Below, piece after piece: positions 15,401-16,233 of a stretch of 16,233 nt of DNA. The stretch is from an uncultured Rickettsiales bacterium (lineage in GTDB: Bacteria > Pseudomonadota > Alphaproteobacteria > Rickettsiales > UBA1997): contig CAPZCD010000024.1 in NCBI GenBank assembly GCA_948744995.1, positions 1-16,233 on the forward strand, read 5' to 3'. Made by a program: the position numbers and the translations under genes. The notes below the pieces were generated by a model. That model did not search any database and had not been told where the DNA came from. It was given only the letters and a program-made list of their open reading frames with translations. Within the stretch, counting starts at the first letter, position 1. Each line of letters opens with the position of its first letter.

Positions 15401-16054
15401 CTTTGCGTAAAAATGGCAATTGTTGGTAGCAACCAGAGGTATATTATAATCGTATGCCAGCTTTATAAAATTATCTTCTGTATCAATTTCGTCCTTAAGT
15501 CCGTGTCTTTGGATTTCCATGTAAAAATTTTCACCAAGATTTGTTTTTAAAAAGTCCGTTATATCCCTAGCCGTGTTGTAATTTCCGCTAATTAAGGCTC
15601 TACCTATAGGTCCTTCTACTCCACCGGATAGAACTATAATCCCATCTTTTTTAGCTACCAGATCTCCTATATTTACGTGTGGTTTTATATTTTGTTCTCT
15701 ATTAAGATAACTTTGGCTTAGGATGGAAATTAGGTTTAAAAAACCTTGATTATCTTTAGCTAACAGTATCATTTTACAAAATTTTTCTTCTCTTTTGCTG
15801 TCGGACAAGATGTCCCTATCTCTATTTAGCATTTTCCCCATATCAAAAACAACTTCGCAACCGATTATGGGTTGTATGCCCTCGTTTGTTGCCGCTACGG
15901 AGTATTCTAATGCTCCAAACATGTTGTGTGTGTCGGTCATTGCTGCAGCAGGTATATTGCTGTTTTTGAGTTGTTTGACGAAGTCTTTTATTTTTATAGC
16001 TCCACTGCATAATGAATATTCGGTGTGTGTTCTAAGGTGTATGAATCTCGCCAT
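12419..16054 (-). CDS. dnaE: DNA polymerase III alpha subunit
   Basis: This is the catalytic subunit of the replicative polymerase. The N-terminal PHP domain keeps several metal-ligand-type residues (H6, H10, E12, D41, H43, E67). The C-family active site is complete: D417 and D419 in MPDFDVDF and D569 in KFDFLGL, matching D401, D403 and D555 of E. coli; GPGRGSGAGS lies just before. A beta-clamp-binding motif QISLF is at 941-945, close to the ideal consensus. An OB-fold follows (about 1010-1100), and the C-terminus is rich in Lys/Asn. The 1211 residues are somewhat longer than the usual roughly 1160-1180. The ATG at 16054 starts the conserved FIHLRTHTEYSL but has no Shine-Dalgarno. The gene converges on tRNA-Arg, with about 100 nt between. 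Confidence 0.98.
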   Translation of the reverse strand: MARFIHLRTHTEYSLCSGAIKIKDFVKQLKNSNIPAAAMTDTHNMFGALEYSVAATNEGIQPIIGCEVVFDMGKMLNRDRDILSDSKREEKFCKMILLAKDNQGFLNLISILSQSYLNREQNIKPHVNIGDLVAKKDGIIVLSGGVEGPIGRALISGNYNTARDITDFLKTNLGENFYMEIQRHGLKDEIDTEDNFIKLAYDYNIPLVATNNCHFYAKEMFEAQDALSCIADARYVSETNRPKLTPEHYFKSEDEMIELFKDLPEAIENSVNIAQQISVMAHTRKPTLPHFDLPKGVSEAEEMARIAREGLEERLRQKFITDDIVDADKQNQIREQYFNQLEFEIGIINQMDFPGYFLICADFIVWSKTNGVPIGPGRGSGAGSMVAWAMKITNLDPIKFSLFFERFLNPERVSMPDFDVDFCQRGRARSIEYVQNKYGKDSVAQIITFGKLQSKAVIKDVGRVLEMGYSEVDKISKTIPFDTGLEDALELDSDLRSRRQSDPEISKLFDIAIQLEGLNRHSSVHAAGLVIGDKPLEQICPLYFDDSADMPVVQYNMKYCEKVGLVKFDFLGLKTLTVIKDAVDYVYEITEEKIDIDNIRLDDKKTFDLLKRADSLAVFQIESSGMIGMLKQIKPDNIEDIIALISLYRPGPMGNIPTYINRKHGKEKVEYMHPKMEPILKDTYGIIIYQEQVMNIAKVLAGYTLGGADLLRRAMGKKIKEEMDRQRDVFVKGCKEFSDIDEELSNEIFDLLAKFAEYGFNKAHAAAYAVISYQTAYLKAHYPVEFMTATLNMEIIDTDKIYYYLQDIKRHNIKVLPPDVNLSDNFFKVELIDKINPNKGEEYYHGDKELAIRYGLCAIKGVGQEVIDVLVRDRGENGDFSDIFDFCSRLGNKVVNKKTMESLAKSGSFDKIHDNRRQINDSCEILSNYAKTSEEEKSSPQISLFGDFNSGKTLLPKLCDVDDWIGYDRCQKEFEAFGFYLNNHPLDAIKDELDSKGISFYNEIENKVEINEIPDGSIVKIAGVVISSSIKSNDKGKYAYISVSDPTSLVEVTLFNGDMITQHKDWLDDKEHKQLVFECSVKSDESGLRLNVKDFWLLDDYLKNTKEGIEKVRFIKKFNFNDIKNKKENVFVERKKNVFINNAVIKVSNEKCIDELQLIINKTKNSGVDKFTNIEIVIDDMRVKLPTEFCLTDVEIGRIKNTYGVEGVEVE

Positions 16055-16099
16055 TTTTGATAGTTGCTTTAAAACTCATTTCTAATGATGTATTAAATA

Positions 16100-16117
16100 G
16101 TTTTTTAAATAAAAAAC
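16100..16117. other. AT hairpin upstream of dnaE
   Basis: GTTTTTT (16100-16106) pairs with AAAAAAC (16111-16117) around a 4-nt loop, 46 nt before the dnaE start. It may overlap the dnaE promoter, for which I see only weak candidates. Its role is unknown. Confidence 0.3.
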
Positions 16118-16178
16118 AAATGGTGAGGATAGTGTTAGATAATGTTAGTTTAAGAGGTAAATAATATTAAAAAATATA

Positions 16179-16202
16179 TAATCTAACCCCAACCTCGCTT
16201 TT
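16179..16202 (-). repeat. 24-bp repeat, right copy (inverted relative to 85-108)
   Basis: Exact reverse complement of 85-108. On the minus strand it points toward dnaE, 124 nt upstream of its start. A related G-rich motif, GAAGTTGGGATGA, lies just upstream on the same strand (16216-16204), so the site may be two imperfect tandem units. Unlike the left copy, no GC-rich hairpin follows it. Confidence 0.85.
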
Positions 16203-16233
16203 CATCCCAACTTCATCCTTATTTTTAGCTGAT

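Noticed and set aside
85..16202. The 24-bp inverted repeats as the ends of one 16-kb transposon
   Set aside because: The interval holds core genes (dnaE, rnpB, iscS, rlmH) and no transposase or integrase, so a single mobile element is implausible.

Overview
The window is very AT-rich and packed with ordinary alphaproteobacterial housekeeping genes. The flavour is of an obligate intracellular, Rickettsiales-like bacterium. Signs of this are the timA-mltA-smr cluster, an E. coli-like Pal, iscS standing apart from the other isc genes, an isolated HK97/GTA-type prohead protease, and the frame-disrupted remains of a CE-clan (Ulp1/C48) cysteine protease of the kind used as host-directed effectors. 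The assignment to Rickettsiales is inference; no species is recognised.

Layout. 1-372 holds no gene, but has a 24-bp repeat (85-108) and a long imperfect hairpin (about 108-184). 373-3024 is a two-gene plus-strand operon: an M3 oligoendopeptidase (pepF) and a CxxCxxC flavoprotein, both with a membrane segment. 3051-4515 is a very strong consensus promoter driving a predicted secreted protein with glycine zippers and a lysine-rich repeated tail; no family was recognised. 4724-5938 is iscS. 6016-6409 is rnpB (RNase P RNA) with its own promoter. 6542-9159 on the minus strand is a small unknown gene followed by timA, mltA and smr with overlapping or coupled ends. 9267-9725 is rlmH, divergent from that operon. 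9803-10937 on the minus strand is the broken CE-clan protease. 11062-11502 (minus) is the orphan prohead protease. 11563-12072 (minus) is pal with its terminator. 12203-12316 is tRNA-Arg(UCU) with its promoter. 12419-16054 (minus) is dnaE. The last 180 bases hold a second copy, in inverted orientation, of the 24-bp repeat.

How it fits together. Most genes are single-copy core functions: replication (dnaE), tRNA maturation (rnpB), ribosome modification (rlmH), Fe-S and thiolation sulfur supply (iscS), and envelope maintenance (mltA, pal, timA). Between them sit lineage-specific genes that look like host-interaction or mobile-element leftovers: the glycine-zipper protein, the 87-residue protein with two RAKSxP motifs, the CE-clan protease and the prohead protease. 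Those are where anything new is most likely. I see no complete novel defence or mobile system, no CRISPR array and no intact insertion sequence.
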